From Neonectria sp. B-13 (Eukaryota; Ascomycota; Sordariomycetes; Hypocreales; Nectriaceae): a DNA stretch of 64,000 nt. The stretch spans positions 1,051,607-1,115,606 of the forward strand of contig NOKP01000004.1 of assembly GCA_002682825.1 (NCBI GenBank). Reading direction: 5' to 3'. How positions within the stretch are numbered: the first letter of the stretch is position 1; every line of letters starts with the position of its first letter. Shown piece after piece: positions 20,979 to 32,158 of this stretch. The notes under the pieces are model-generated. The model did no database searches. It saw only the letters and a program-made list of their open reading frames with translations, and was not told the origin of the DNA. Both the position numbers and the translations under genes were made by a program.

Positions 20979-22169
20979 TTAAACACAGGCCATCCATGGG
21001 TGGCACTGGGCCTGGACGCTGTAGCTGTTGTAAAGAGGATACGTGCCTTTCATCGCCTCGATGATGGGGTCGAAGAACTCAGAGTCGAATCGGGTAGTAT
21101 CGCAGGTCGAGCATGGACCGGTGATGAAGTTGTCATATGTCGTGTTGTAGGTGAGGTAACCAATGACTTGCTGGTTAGATTTGTCCGTGGCTTGGAGGCT
21201 GAACGACTCTGGCATGACAACCCAGCTAGTGGCGTTGGTGTGGTTTCCATTGCTGCTGTTCTGCCCGGGGACGACTGGGTTCTGGTTGAACCAGGTGCTG
21301 TTCAAGCCAACGTCGTGAAGTGCCCGAATGAGAGTGAGGGTCATGTGGGAGTCAGCGTCGATCTGGATTCCGGCACAATCGATGTTGATAGTGTAGCCAT
21401 CGCCTCTGACTGGGTTGGCAACACAGCGGCCGGTGGTCTGGTCCCAGGCAAATTTGGAGATGAAAGTCTCCCAGGTGCTGTTCCAGTTGAGGAATCGGGG
21501 GCTGAGTGCAGCGGATATGAACAGAGCTCCGGTGCTTGGGGTCTCAGTCGGTGCTGGTTCGTCTCCAGTAGGTGTAGGAACAGGAGTAGCAGGGGACGTG
21601 GAGAAGAAGGATGTCGCAGGTGCAGTGGAAGCGGTTGATGTAGACGACTGAGAGCCCATGCCCCCAGGACGAGGAGGAGCCTTGTCGTTACGGTTGCAGA
21701 CGAATGCAGACCAGCAAACAGCGTCGGGGTTGACAGTCGTGTTGAGGGCGGCACTAACGGGACGTCCACGGTAGGCCCAGCAGTTGAGCATCTGGCCGCC
21801 TTCCTTGGTGGTAACAGCACTGCCGGCTTTGAACCCATCAGGGGTGCCATCTTCGATGTAAGCCGTCCAAACATCGCCGTTGGTCATCTTGGCTGTGGCT
21901 CCGGAGGGGATCCAGGGGTAAAGACCATCGTTGAAGGGGACTTCGACAGCCATGTCGGGTGCTTCTGGGTAGTCGTAGGCGCCTGCTGGCCAGTGAATAT
22001 TCTTGTACCAGTTCATTTGGCGGGACGTGGACCATTCAGGGTGGTCTGGGTTATCGCCGGTGCCACAGTCACAGAGGACAAGGTCCTCGTTGTAGAACTG
22101 CTGAGCATGGGTCGAAACCAGGAGGGATGCCATGGCTGCAACGCCAATGAGGGTCTTGGCTGCAGACAT
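20979..22169 (-). CDS. Secreted Cys-rich hypothetical protein
   Basis: Single exon, 396 residues, not recognised by family. The start at 22169 directly begins a signal peptide (MSAAKTLIGVAAMASLLVST, cut near HAQ). The N-terminal half (about 25-170) has conserved-looking Cys and Trp residues (LCDCGTG, LNCWAYRGR, VCWSAFVC). A Ser/Thr/Pro-rich linker at about 175-225 is probably O-glycosylated. The second half has more cysteines (GPCSTCDTTRF, ending QCHPWMACV) and several NxT/S sites; there are eleven cysteines in all. I see no GPI signal. The two-domain plan fits a secreted binding or wall-associated protein; an effector role is possible but unsupported. Confidence 0.75.
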   Translation of the reverse strand: MSAAKTLIGVAAMASLLVSTHAQQFYNEDLVLCDCGTGDNPDHPEWSTSRQMNWYKNIHWPAGAYDYPEAPDMAVEVPFNDGLYPWIPSGATAKMTNGDVWTAYIEDGTPDGFKAGSAVTTKEGGQMLNCWAYRGRPVSAALNTTVNPDAVCWSAFVCNRNDKAPPRPGGMGSQSSTSTASTAPATSFFSTSPATPVPTPTGDEPAPTETPSTGALFISAALSPRFLNWNSTWETFISKFAWDQTTGRCVANPVRGDGYTINIDCAGIQIDADSHMTLTLIRALHDVGLNSTWFNQNPVVPGQNSSNGNHTNATSWVVMPESFSLQATDKSNQQVIGYLTYNTTYDNFITGPCSTCDTTRFDSEFFDPIIEAMKGTYPLYNSYSVQAQCHPWMACV

Positions 22170-23563
22170 TGTGAGGCAGGAGACGAAGTGGAAGATTGAA
22201 GGAAGAGTCAAAAGTTGAAGTTATGGCTTGGTGCTTGGTGCTTGGTGTTTGGTGTTGTCTTGGAAGGGGAACAGCAGAACACAGATGATGGGCTGGGTGC
22301 AGAGAGTTGACTGGTGAAGAGGGGAGAAGTTGGAGAAGAGTTGAGTGAAGAGGGAGACAGAAGAGGAGAGGGGGGTATAAGGCCTTTGCTCTGTTTAGTC
22401 GTTACTTCCACACTGGCTGCCAATTCATCGTTGAACCTTTTGTTGGGGGCGCTCTTAGGCATCGTCGTCCAGAGTCAACGGCAAGAGCTCCGCAGGAGGG
22501 ACTCTCCGTTCGATGTCTGTAGATGGCCAGTTTGGAAGGCGATCGAGAGTGGAACCGACTGAGCCAACAAACAGGAGCCATGTGTGTCATCTTTGTTGAG
22601 TCTGTTGAGGGAACCAAGCTGAGGCAGTCAATATGCTGCCACGTGGGTAAGTCGGATCGGATCTGGGTGGTGTCGAGGAAAGAGCAACAACACCATGGGC
22701 ATTGATGCGAAAGCATGTTCAAGAATTCAACGGGTCGTATGCGTCATTCTATCCAGCAAGGTGCCATGACGTATACTCACTTCTGGGACAAGCTCACTCT
22801 TGTTCGTGGTGGTGTTGCGTAGAAGCCAGCAGTGAAGGAACGGGCCGGCCTACCTTGAGTGCAGACACTGTTAGAGGGCCCCTACTGAGGGCTGTTCGTC
22901 AGAGGAGGCTGTCACTGAGTAGACAATTGGTTGGTTCGTGTTTCTCGATGGGATAGGAAAGTATCCATCCACAGAAAGGGCGTAAGCGGCAGAGTGGTGT
23001 TTGCTGGTGTTCAGGGGCAGGCTGTGATGAGACGTTGGTCAACATGGCGATAGCGAGAAACCGCCCTTCCCTCGAAAGTGTTTTGGGGTTTGATCATAGA
23101 CTCATACTTAGTATGTGGCAGAAATTGAGATTCGGGAATCCTAAAAACATTGCTGTTCAATCGTGGAAGCAGATTTGCGTCTGGTAGGTTGGTTAACCTC
23201 CCGCGTAGTAAGTGAAAGGTTCGCTTGCAGTTTGTCTTGAATGCGCAATGGATCTAACATCCTACAACAGTCAAACAACTGACCTCATCTAGTTTATAAA
23301 CATGAAATTTTTGATCAATCTCACGCTCTAACTTGTATAGACGGCATCCAGAAAAAGAAATCCAGGTGTGACTTCAATGCCATCGGAGCTACCCTGGAGC
23401 TTCTGCTAGCAAACTACTGGAAAACCAAGGGCACCCCCACTCCCTTCCGTTAGCAGTTCCACTACCAATAATCACTCTCCAAGCAACCTTCACCACCTGT
23501 CAGCTTCATGACACCTCGAACCACCATCTTCGGGTCAAATATCGACAGTCACCCTCTCTAACA
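22170..23563. other. Divergent spacer
   Basis: About 1.4 kb without a supportable ORF. On the left is the leader of the secreted protein, with four 7-base repeats and a pyrimidine-rich (coding strand) stretch at 22300-22380. The middle shows nothing recognisable. Confidence 0.4.
22227..22254. repeat. Four tandem 7-base repeats in the secreted protein's leader
   Basis: CTTGGTG occurs three times and TTTGGTG once without gaps, about 60-85 bases upstream of the start codon. On the mRNA strand this reads as CACCAAG units. It is probably in the 5' untranslated region; a role is unknown. Confidence 0.6.
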
Positions 23564-24172
23564 ATGCGTCGCAACCACATAACTCTCAATTGGCGTCCCT
23601 CGCTACGCCCCCGCGCTGCCATCCGCGTCAATCACCCCCGTGTTCGCGCCGAGTCCTCCCAAGCCTCCCGCGTCGACCGCGTCACGGCGAAGCTCCCCCG
23701 ACGTCTGCAGAAGTATACTAACGGGCTGCGCAATGCACCTGTTTCGCACGTCGTCTCTTTCTTGATTTTGCACGAGCTTACCGCCATCGTACCGGTTTTG
23801 GGTCTGTTTGGGTTATTTCATTACACCAACCACATCCCTGTTGCGTACATGACGGAGCACTTTGGAAGTTATGTTCAAGATGGGGTGGCCCGGTTTGAGA
23901 GGTACTTTAAACGGAAGCGTTGGTTTGGGTTTGGACAAGAGGGCAACGAAACACTGGATCTTACTACAACCACTGCCAGGCCCAAGAGTGAGGAGGCCAT
24001 GGAGCGGTGGCATAGCGGGGATGGACGTTACAAGGTTGTCGTCGAGGTTGCTCTCGCCTACGCCATTACAAAAGCTTTGCTGCCAATTCGGATAGTCTGC
24101 AGCGTATGGGCAACGCCATGGTTCGCAGGTGTACTACTGCGGGCCAAGGGTATCTTCACACGAAAGCCATGA
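23564..24172 (+). CDS. Mitochondrial membrane protein, Mrx11-like
   Basis: Single exon, 202 residues. A strongly basic, acid-poor N-terminus (MRRNHITLNWRPSLRPRAA) looks like a mitochondrial presequence. SHVVSFLILHELTAIVPVLG starts a conserved hydrophobic hairpin (about residues 62-85), and a second hydrophobic segment (VVVEVALAYAITKALLPIRIV) lies near 155-175. This is the pattern of the fungal family that includes yeast Mrx11 (YPL041C), found associated with mitochondrial ribosomes and related to the DUF1279/FAM210 group. The molecular role is not established. It converges on the NDK gene with only about 140 bases between the stops. The family assignment rests on memory of the HELTAIVP segment. 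Confidence 0.65.
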   Translation: MRRNHITLNWRPSLRPRAAIRVNHPRVRAESSQASRVDRVTAKLPRRLQKYTNGLRNAPVSHVVSFLILHELTAIVPVLGLFGLFHYTNHIPVAYMTEHFGSYVQDGVARFERYFKRKRWFGFGQEGNETLDLTTTTARPKSEEAMERWHSGDGRYKVVVEVALAYAITKALLPIRIVCSVWATPWFAGVLLRAKGIFTRKP

Positions 24173-24309
24173 GGAATCACATGGACTCAAAACCCAATAA
24201 ATGTCGAGAAGATTCGTGTCTTTTGATTCTCATATCAATCGGAACATCAACTCATCGCCCATGTACGTGCTTTTTGTTGCATCATCCAGGGTGTCAAACG
24301 ATCGGCAAT

Positions 24310-25123
24310 TTAGGCCTTCTCGTAGACCCAGTCGAACTGGGCCGACTTCCAGCTGAGGACCTCGCCGTCCTTGAACCAGAGAGCGATCTCCTTCTTGGCG
24401 TTCTCGACGGAGTCGGAGCCGTGGCAGACGTTGCGGCCGACATCAATGGCGAAGTCACCACGGATGGTGCCGGGGGCGGAGGCAAGGGGGTTGGTGGCAC
24501 CGAGGATAACTAGAGAGCAGTGTGAGTGGCCATGCAATTCAGTCAACGGGACGGTATAACTTACCGCGGCCGGTCTTGACGGCATCACGGCCCTCCCAGA
24601 CCATGGCGCAGATGGGGCCAGAGTTCATGTCTTGTGCGGGGTTAGCCTTGAATCAAGTAAACTGGAAGATCAAAGATTGTACATACACTCAATCAGGCCG
24701 TTGAAGAAAGGCTTGCCGTTGAGGTCAGCGTCTAGGAGGCGGTCAGTATGGATGTGTAGGCTGGCGGAGGGGATGGTGAGACGGACAGTGGGCCTCGAGG
24801 TGCTCCTTGCCGGGGGAAACAAGCTTGATGGCGGCAAGCTTGAAGCTATTTCCGTGTTAGAATGTCAAGCAACGTACGAGAATGGATCAGAATTCTCTCA
24901 CCCTCGGTTCTCGAAGCGGGAGATGATGGGACCAACGAGGCCACGCTGTGGAAGAGTGTGGTTAGCTCTGAATACGCTTCGGGTTGCGGTAGGAATCTAG
25001 TCGGGGAATGGCTACCTGGACGCCATCGGGCTTGATAGCAATGAAGCTGCAACAATGTTAGGACACATCTCAAGCTGGAGGGGTGAATGGCGGGGTAGCT
25101 TACGTCTGCTCGGTGGAAGACAT
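24310..25123 (-). CDS. NDK1: Nucleoside diphosphate kinase
   Basis: Transfers phosphate between NTPs and NDPs through a phosphohistidine. Seven small exons (25123-25104, 25046-25016, 24945-24902, 24845-24787, 24731-24687, 24630-24565, 24509-24310) join in frame to 154 residues. Landmarks: [59 protein letters not shown], and the active-site NVCHGSDS with the catalytic His. It ends in [13 protein letters not shown], as in other fungal NDKs. One donor is GTCCGT. The frame stays open upstream of the ATG for over 100 codons and would encode a hydrophobic segment (see findings), but the standard fungal start is MSSTEQTF at 25123. Confidence 0.95.
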
Positions 25124-26143
25124 GGTGAAGTTGTTTGAGTCTGAGAGGACTGGAGAAATTGGAGTAGAGATAATGGATGGTTTGGAATCCGGCACGACTG
25201 AACAAGAATCGGGCTGGGAAAGAGTCGGAGAAAAGAGGATGTAAAAGGCGGCGAGGACGAAGAGCAGGATAAAAAATGGCGGGGGCAGATTTTCCGCCCA
25301 CCTCCGTATCGGGTTTTGCTGGTGATCGGGGTCCTGCTCAGCGCCCGAAGCGGGGTGCTTGTTGTGGTGGGGTCCCGTGTCTTTGGCCATGATGATTTGG
25401 CGTTGAGGGGCAGGACGGTGTGAGAGCGGACACAATTCGCACGGACACGTGACCTTCTGAGAGGCTGGACAAATTTGGTTGCTAGGCTGGACCAAGCTAA
25501 CGAGAGGAAACAACAAGCTGTCTCGAGACAAGTGTCCGTTGGGAGGTCTGCGGTCAAGGCTAAACTCCACGAGGAGGCTGGTTTACCTGGGGGAAGGAGT
25601 TCCGCTGAGTAAAAAAGCAACAAATGATAAAGAACGCTCAGTAACTTAGTAACATCTCAGGCGTTGCGGCAAAGTCAGCCGCGCTGATCGCTAGAGCTGC
25701 TGAGCTGTGTTTCGACGCGGTCAGAACCAACCAAGAGCTGGATCGTACAGTGCACGAAGTCCAATTAGAGAGCTTGAGCCGGAGGGAAAGCTAAAGCACA
25801 AAAGCCGAAATGCATCTTTATGGCGGGTCTTTTCACATACCGGGGCCATGCCCCTCCATCCTCGTAACTCCACCCCCTTGTTCACCTGGCTCATGACGCC
25901 AAACCTCTTTGGGAGTAGAGCTCTCTCACTCGCGATTCCCAGGGGACAGCTTGACGTTGCCATCAACCAAGCCCGAGACCGCATCAGCACTCGGAAATCA
26001 ACAACAGCCACACATCTTCCACAGGTATCCCCAATCCAGCCTGTGGAATCCAATCATATCTGTACTAGATGTTAGTCGTTTGACTTGACTTGAATATCCC
26101 CTGTTCCCTCCCCTTTGGACGGTCCTCGACCGCTCGAGTCGCC
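25124..26143. other. Divergent spacer, NDK / glucosidase II
   Basis: About 1 kb holding both promoters. The NDK side is open in two minus-strand frames for about 150 codons, so the open frame alone is weak evidence of coding. Nothing else is seen. Confidence 0.4.
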
Positions 26144-29096
26144 ATGAGGTCGACCATTGGCCTCTCCAGCAGATGGACGGCATTGCTGTTTCTGCTTGGA
26201 GCCCTGGCCGTTTTACTCCAGCCTGCCGGTATGCTGTCTTCTATCCGTATTCGCCGCTTATCTTTGCTGCAGGCTAACAATTGATCCAGCTGCCGTAAAG
26301 GAAAACGACTTCAAGAAGTGTCACCAATCTGGCTTCTGCAAGCGAAACCGTGCCTACGCCGACAATGCTGCCTCCCAAGGCTCGAACTGGAACTCTCCCT
26401 ACACCGTCGTACCCGAATCGACCTCGTTGAACGCTGGCCAAATCCAGGCTACGCTCATCAAGACCATCAATGAAAAAGGCGAAACCGTCCGGTTTCCTCT
26501 GACCATCTCTTTCCTCCAGTCTGGCACAGCCCGAGTTACTGTCGACGAGGAGAAACGACAAAAGAAGGACATCGTGCTTCGGGATAACAGCGCCGCAAGA
26601 AAAGAGAGATACAACGAGGCTGAGAGCTGGGTCATTGTAGGTGGCCTCGAGCTGGACATTACCGCCAAGATCTCGTTCCAAGATAAGACCCAAGTCAAGG
26701 TTCATTACGGCCCTGAATACAAATATGAGGCCGTCATCAAGTTCTCGCCCTTTGAGATCGACTTCAAGCGAGATGGAGCCTCGCATGTCAAGTTCAACGA
26801 CCGTGGCTTGCTCAACGTAGAGCATTGGAGACCGAAGATCGACAAGAAAGAGGGCGAAGACGCGTCAGACGACGAAAGCACCTGGTGGGATGAGACCTTC
26901 GGCGGAAACACCGATTCTAAGCCTCGTGGCCCTGAAAGTTTGGCGCTAGACATTACCTTCTCTGGTTATGAGCACGTCTTTGGCATTCCTGAGCACACTG
27001 GCCCTCTGTCTTTGAAGCAGACTCGTGGCGGTGAAGGGAACTACGAGGAGCCGTACCGGATGTACAACTCGGACGTCTTTGAGTACATCTTGGACAGCCC
27101 CATGACCCTCTACGGATCCATCCCTTTCATGCAGGCTCATCGAAAGGACTCCTCCGTTGGTGTCTTCTGGCTCAATGTTGCCGAGACCTGGGTCGACATC
27201 ACCAAGGGCAAGGACAACGTCAACCCCTTGAGCCTTGGCCTCAAGTCAAAGACGAGCACCCACACGCACTGGATTTCGGAGGCTGGTCTTCTGGACGTCT
27301 TTGTCTTTATGGGCCCTACGCCTGCCGACCTGACCAAGGCTTACGGTGAGCTCACTGGTTACACGGCTATGCCTCAAGAGTTTGCCATCGGATACCACCA
27401 GTGTCGATGGAACTACATATCGGACGACGATGTTAAGGATGTCGACCGCAAGATGGACAAGTCAAAGATCCCGTACGACGTCATTTGGTTGGATATTGAG
27501 TATACCGATGGCAAGAAGTACTTCACCTGGGACCCTCATTCTTTCGGGGACCCCGTCAGCATGGGCGAGCAGCTCGACGCTCACGGCCGAAAGCTGGTTG
27601 TGATCATTGATCCTCACATCAAGAATGAAGATGGATACAAGATTGTGTCTGAAATGACTTCCAAGGACCTTGCAGTCCACAACAAGGAAGACAAGCTCTA
27701 CGAAGGATGGTGCTGGCCCGGCTCATCGCACTGGGTCGATTGCTTCAACCCCAAGGCCATTGAATGGTGGAAGACCCTTTTCAAGTACGACTATTTCAAG
27801 GGAACCTTGGAAAACACCTTCATTTGGAATGATATGAACGAGCCCTCAGTATTTAACGGACCTGAGACAACCATGCCCAAAGACAACCTCCACTTCGGGA
27901 ACTGGGAGCACCGCGATGTCCACAACCTGAACGGCTTGACCTTCCACAATGCCACGTTTGAGGCACTTCTTTCTCGCAAGAAGGGAGAGCTGCGACGCCC
28001 ATTCGTCTTGACTCGTTCGTTCTATGCTGGATCTCAGAGACTGGGCGCTATGTGGACGGGTGACAACCAGGCTGAATGGTCACACCTGGAAGCTTCCATC
28101 CCCATGATCCTGAACCAGGGCCTTGCTGGATTTCCCTTTGCCGGAGCAGATGTGGGTGGCTTCTTTGGCAACCCAGACAAGGATTTGATCGCTCGTTGGT
28201 ACCAGGCTGGCGCCTTTTATCCCTTTTTCCGAGGACACGCCCACATTGACGCTCGCCGCCGTGAGCCCTATCTCTTGGGTGAACCATATACCCAGATTGT
28301 GACGGCGGCATTGCGACTGCGATACAGCCTTCTCCCCGCGTGGTACACAGCATTTTACCAGGCCAATCGGGACGGCAGCCCTATCTTGCGACCTATGTTT
28401 TGGACACACCCGTCTGAAGAGGCCGGCTTCGCGATCGAGGACCAGGCTTTCGTGGGATCGACAGGTCTCCTGGTGAAGCCCGTGGTGCAGAAGGACAAGG
28501 AGTCGGTGGATATCTGGATTCCCGATGAGGAGGTCTACTACGACTACTTTACCTACAAGGTGCAGAATACTCACAAGGGCAAGCACTTGACGGTGGCTGC
28601 TCCGCTAGACCGCATCCCTCTGCTCATGCGCGGCGGGCACGTGATTCCCCGTCGCGACATTCCTCGACGATCAAGTGCCATGATGCGGTTCGACGACTAC
28701 ACCCTGGTAGTGACCGTGTCCAAGACTGGGACGGCCGAAGGTGAGCTCTACGTGGACGACGGAGACTCGTTTGACTACGAGCAAGGCCAATATATCCACC
28801 GCAAGTTCAGCCTCAACGACAACACCCTAACCTCGGTCGATGCTGAGGGTCGCGACACAAAGGCCATTGAGGCTGGCGAGTGGCTCAAGAACATGGGCGA
28901 CGTGCACGTCGACAAGATTATTATTGTTGGAGCATCATCTTCTTGGGACCAGAAGGAGGTTCAAGTGGAGTCGGACGGCGAGACCTGGACGGCCAAGGTG
29001 CACTACACCGCCGCCAAGGGAGGCCGAGCAGCCTTTGCCACGGTTGGTAGGGTGGGAGCCAAGATTGGAGCGGACTGGATCGTTAAGCTTGCGTAG
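26144..29096 (+). CDS. GLS2: Glucosidase II catalytic alpha subunit (GH31)
   Basis: ER enzyme that trims the two inner glucoses from N-glycans during glycoprotein quality control (yeast ROT2). Two exons: 26144-26228 and 26290-29096, 963 residues. The 85-base first exon encodes a signal peptide (MRSTIGLSSRWTALLFLLGA, cut near QPAAA), and the intron follows the cleavage region. The family-typical DFKKCHQSGFCKRNRAYAD opens the mature protein. The GH31 nucleophile is D543 in WNDMNEPSVFNGPE, and the acid/base is probably D620 in WTGDNQAEWSHL. The C-terminal beta domains follow. It partners a beta subunit, not in this window, that keeps it in the ER. Confidence 0.97.
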
Positions 29097-32000
29097 ATAC
29101 TGAGAACTGAAGACTATAGTAGTGGAGTGATACGAATAGAGAGCCCATAAGGGCGGCGGGCACGGCGGCACCAACCGCGCGTGGTCGTGGTGCTAAACGC
29201 AATCTTTGTTGTTGGAGCTATGACTTGGTGAGGATCAACTCGTGCGGAAGGCAGAAAGGGAAAGAATCGACAGCAGACGGCTTAAGTTGGGGGAAAGCGG
29301 TCGATCATGGTCAAAGGGGCGTCACTCGGTGGGTTCTGGTTGGGGTGATGGGTGGAGATATCATGTCCCACTGCAATTGACGCGCGGAATCGGCGATGGA
29401 TGGGGGGTTGACTGGCAAAACTGGATCATGGCCCGCAGATTCTTGAGAGTTGACACGCTGTTTGGATGTTTGGAGGTTGGGAGTGGAATAGGGAATAGAT
29501 GGATACGAAATTAGCATGGGCCAAATTAAGAAACGAATCTGAAAGCTTATGTGCTACCATTCTTAGACTCCCCGAGGGTTCCGTAGCATTGCCAGGGGGT
29601 TCGTGAAGAGAGCCGAGAGCTGGTCCCCGTTGGTGTCCATGATGTAACGGGACGGAGAAAGGAGCTTGGCTTTGTGGTTGGTTTTGTGGCGGTTGTGCTG
29701 ATTGGTTGACGACGACCTTTTTGACACGCAAGCATGGACTTGACTGATGCCCTGGGACGAAGCTAAGATGACGTTGTGATCGGGGTTGTGCGCCGGTATC
29801 TGAGCATTCGATCGGAGACTGGGAGGTTGATAAGCGTGACGAGCAAGCGATGCAGTCCGCAGATCCAAGTTGGAGATGCCAATGACAGCCAAGAACTCTT
29901 GGCGCGATATTATGTGGAATTGCGCGAGAATCATGCCGCCCCCAGGATTCGTGACCCGATCAGGGCTCTGCTTGCAGGAAGCAGTGTTAACAAATCACAT
30001 CGCATGATACCACCACGTAGTGTAGCCGACTACTGCACACAGAAACTCGTGCATTGTGCGTAGGCTGTTTCAAATATCAGGGACCTCCCTCACTGCATTC
30101 CTCATGCTCAGGCGGCTAGATATCTCCCAGCTTCGCTTTGTCTTAAGATTGCCGCTCCTTACGCCCAAGAGCCAAGGGGTTGCGTTCACATGGTGGTGAT
30201 GGTTGGTGGCTGCGGGCGCCGCTGGCCATCATCTGAAACAGTCAATCACGGCAGCCCGGATTGGCCAGAGCCCGCACCAGCATCCCCTGCGCAGGCGGTG
30301 TTAGGGCACATTTGGCGTTTTAGAGCCCCTGGAAAACGCCTGGAGGCTCTGGAGAGTTGGGATGGACGTGCTACCTTGGCACGCGGGCGCCCCCACGCAC
30401 GCGGTGTGGCTGCACAACAGTGGGAGACGGGCCTCGGGAATTTCGGACGTGCGCCCGTTGAGGCCGGGTGCCTGGTTGAGGTGCTTTGCAAGTGTGTGTG
30501 TGGCAGCGCGGGAATGCAGGGGAAGCGCTATGCTGGACAGCTCCTTCCGCGCTCCTTCCACGCCATTGTCGGTCGCGGGTTCCATGCGAAAGGAAAGTTT
30601 CCATCCCACTGGCAGTTTCGAGGCAGCCAATTCAACAAGTCACCCAAGCATGCATGCACCCAAGCATGCACCCAATCACTCTATCAGTCCACAAACACAC
30701 AAAATTCGCCCATCGCTAAGAGGTGAGCAAAGCCGTCTTCTGCTCAACTACAGCTCCGCCGTTTGGCCTTGTTTGGCACATGTGTAGGATCCATCAGCTT
30801 CTGCCAGGTGACGTCAGAGGCGGTCCAGTGTTGGGCCAAGCCTGTGGTCTGGCGATGGCGACTCCTAACTGTTGACTGCTAGCTAGGCGTGGACTGAGGC
30901 GGTTCGGGTGGATGTCTTGTCTAGCTCTGCATGCCTGCGGTGGACGATGCCTTTGCAGGCAAGGATTTGCGCCCAGCCAAAAAAACCCGAAGCGCCTGGC
31001 ACGCGGCGAAGGCCTTATCTCGGAAGCCACCATCAAGACTCGCCTCTTTGATACAGATGGGTGTGTGTGCGCGTCCCCTGTCCCTTTTGTGTCTCGGGAT
31101 TGTGCCAGCACAGCGTTGGATCCATCATCCAGCCACTCGCTCCGTCTCTTTCTGAAGAGCTCTCAACCGAGACCTACGGACGCAGCCATGATCTGCACTC
31201 CAGTACGATTTAATGGTACCACATCGGTACGCAGGCGAGGAAGGGTGCAGTGCGTGCAACACAGGCGGCTTCCTCGGGCTTTCCACGTTAGGACATTCCA
31301 CGGCGTGTGCTGCAACGCACAACGGGGGCTACGGGCTCCATCCACGGCCTCACGGCCCACTCGGTCCAAGCTCCCCGGTCGATGATGATGCTTGATTCTT
31401 TAAACCCGCCATGTAGTGGGTTGTCTTGGCCCTGGTCCGCCAGCTCCACCGCGTACGCTTTTACGGGGCCCCCCAAGCGTCGGTCGGTCCAACTTCCAGC
31501 CAACCCAGCAGCTCATCTATCGAGACTTTGCAGGGCAGAGAGTGCCTACGTCGCATGGAAGAGAAAGGACGACTGGTAATCTGGCAATGAGATGGGGGAA
31601 ACTGTGGAGACCTCTCGATTCATTCCCTGCCCTCCCTGAGCCAAGCAGCCAAGTTTATCTGGACCCAGTCTTCTTCTCCTGCTCGTTCCAGTATATCTCT
31701 TAAAAGTCGACAGTCTCCCGGTCGCCTGTGGGCTTTGTTTGCTCCATTCACTGCTCCGAAAGCCGTGTCCTTCTCAACGAACACCGCCTTTCGCATTGTT
31801 TCTGTCTGCTGGCCAACACCTCCACGGGCAGTTTCACCACAACGGACTTTCAACGCCTGCCTGCTAATAAAAGGCTAAACTTCGAATCTCGATCTCGATG
31901 CCATCGCCAATGCGCTCTTGATCCACTCGACCCCCCTTCTCTTTCTGTCTCTCGCTTTCTTCCACATAACTACCTACTCTACTGTTGGGTGGACATTGGT

Positions 32001-32158
32001 CACTCGCTTTTCGCAACTCCATCACCTTAGACGAAACCTCTTTTAGAGGCGTTGATCCTCCACCTCGACCTCGCTACCTTCCGAGCCGCACCTCAGTCCG
32101 CCGACTGGTTTCTCTTGATTGCTACTTCTTTTCGGATACGAACCACGATATAGTCATT
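29097..32158. other. 3-kb gene-free region upstream of the MscS channel
   Basis: Open frames of 80-180 codons occur on both strands in the GC-rich middle (30190-31600), but they overlap each other, have no domain, and have shifting low-complexity composition, so I do not call a gene. The right end (31600-32158) is pyrimidine-rich in places and probably forms a long leader. A non-coding transcript or extended promoter is possible. Confidence 0.4.

Noticed and set aside
30190..31590. Several 80-180 codon frames in the spacer before MscS
   Set aside because: They overlap on both strands, change composition abruptly, and contain no recognised motif; random open frames are expected in GC-rich DNA.
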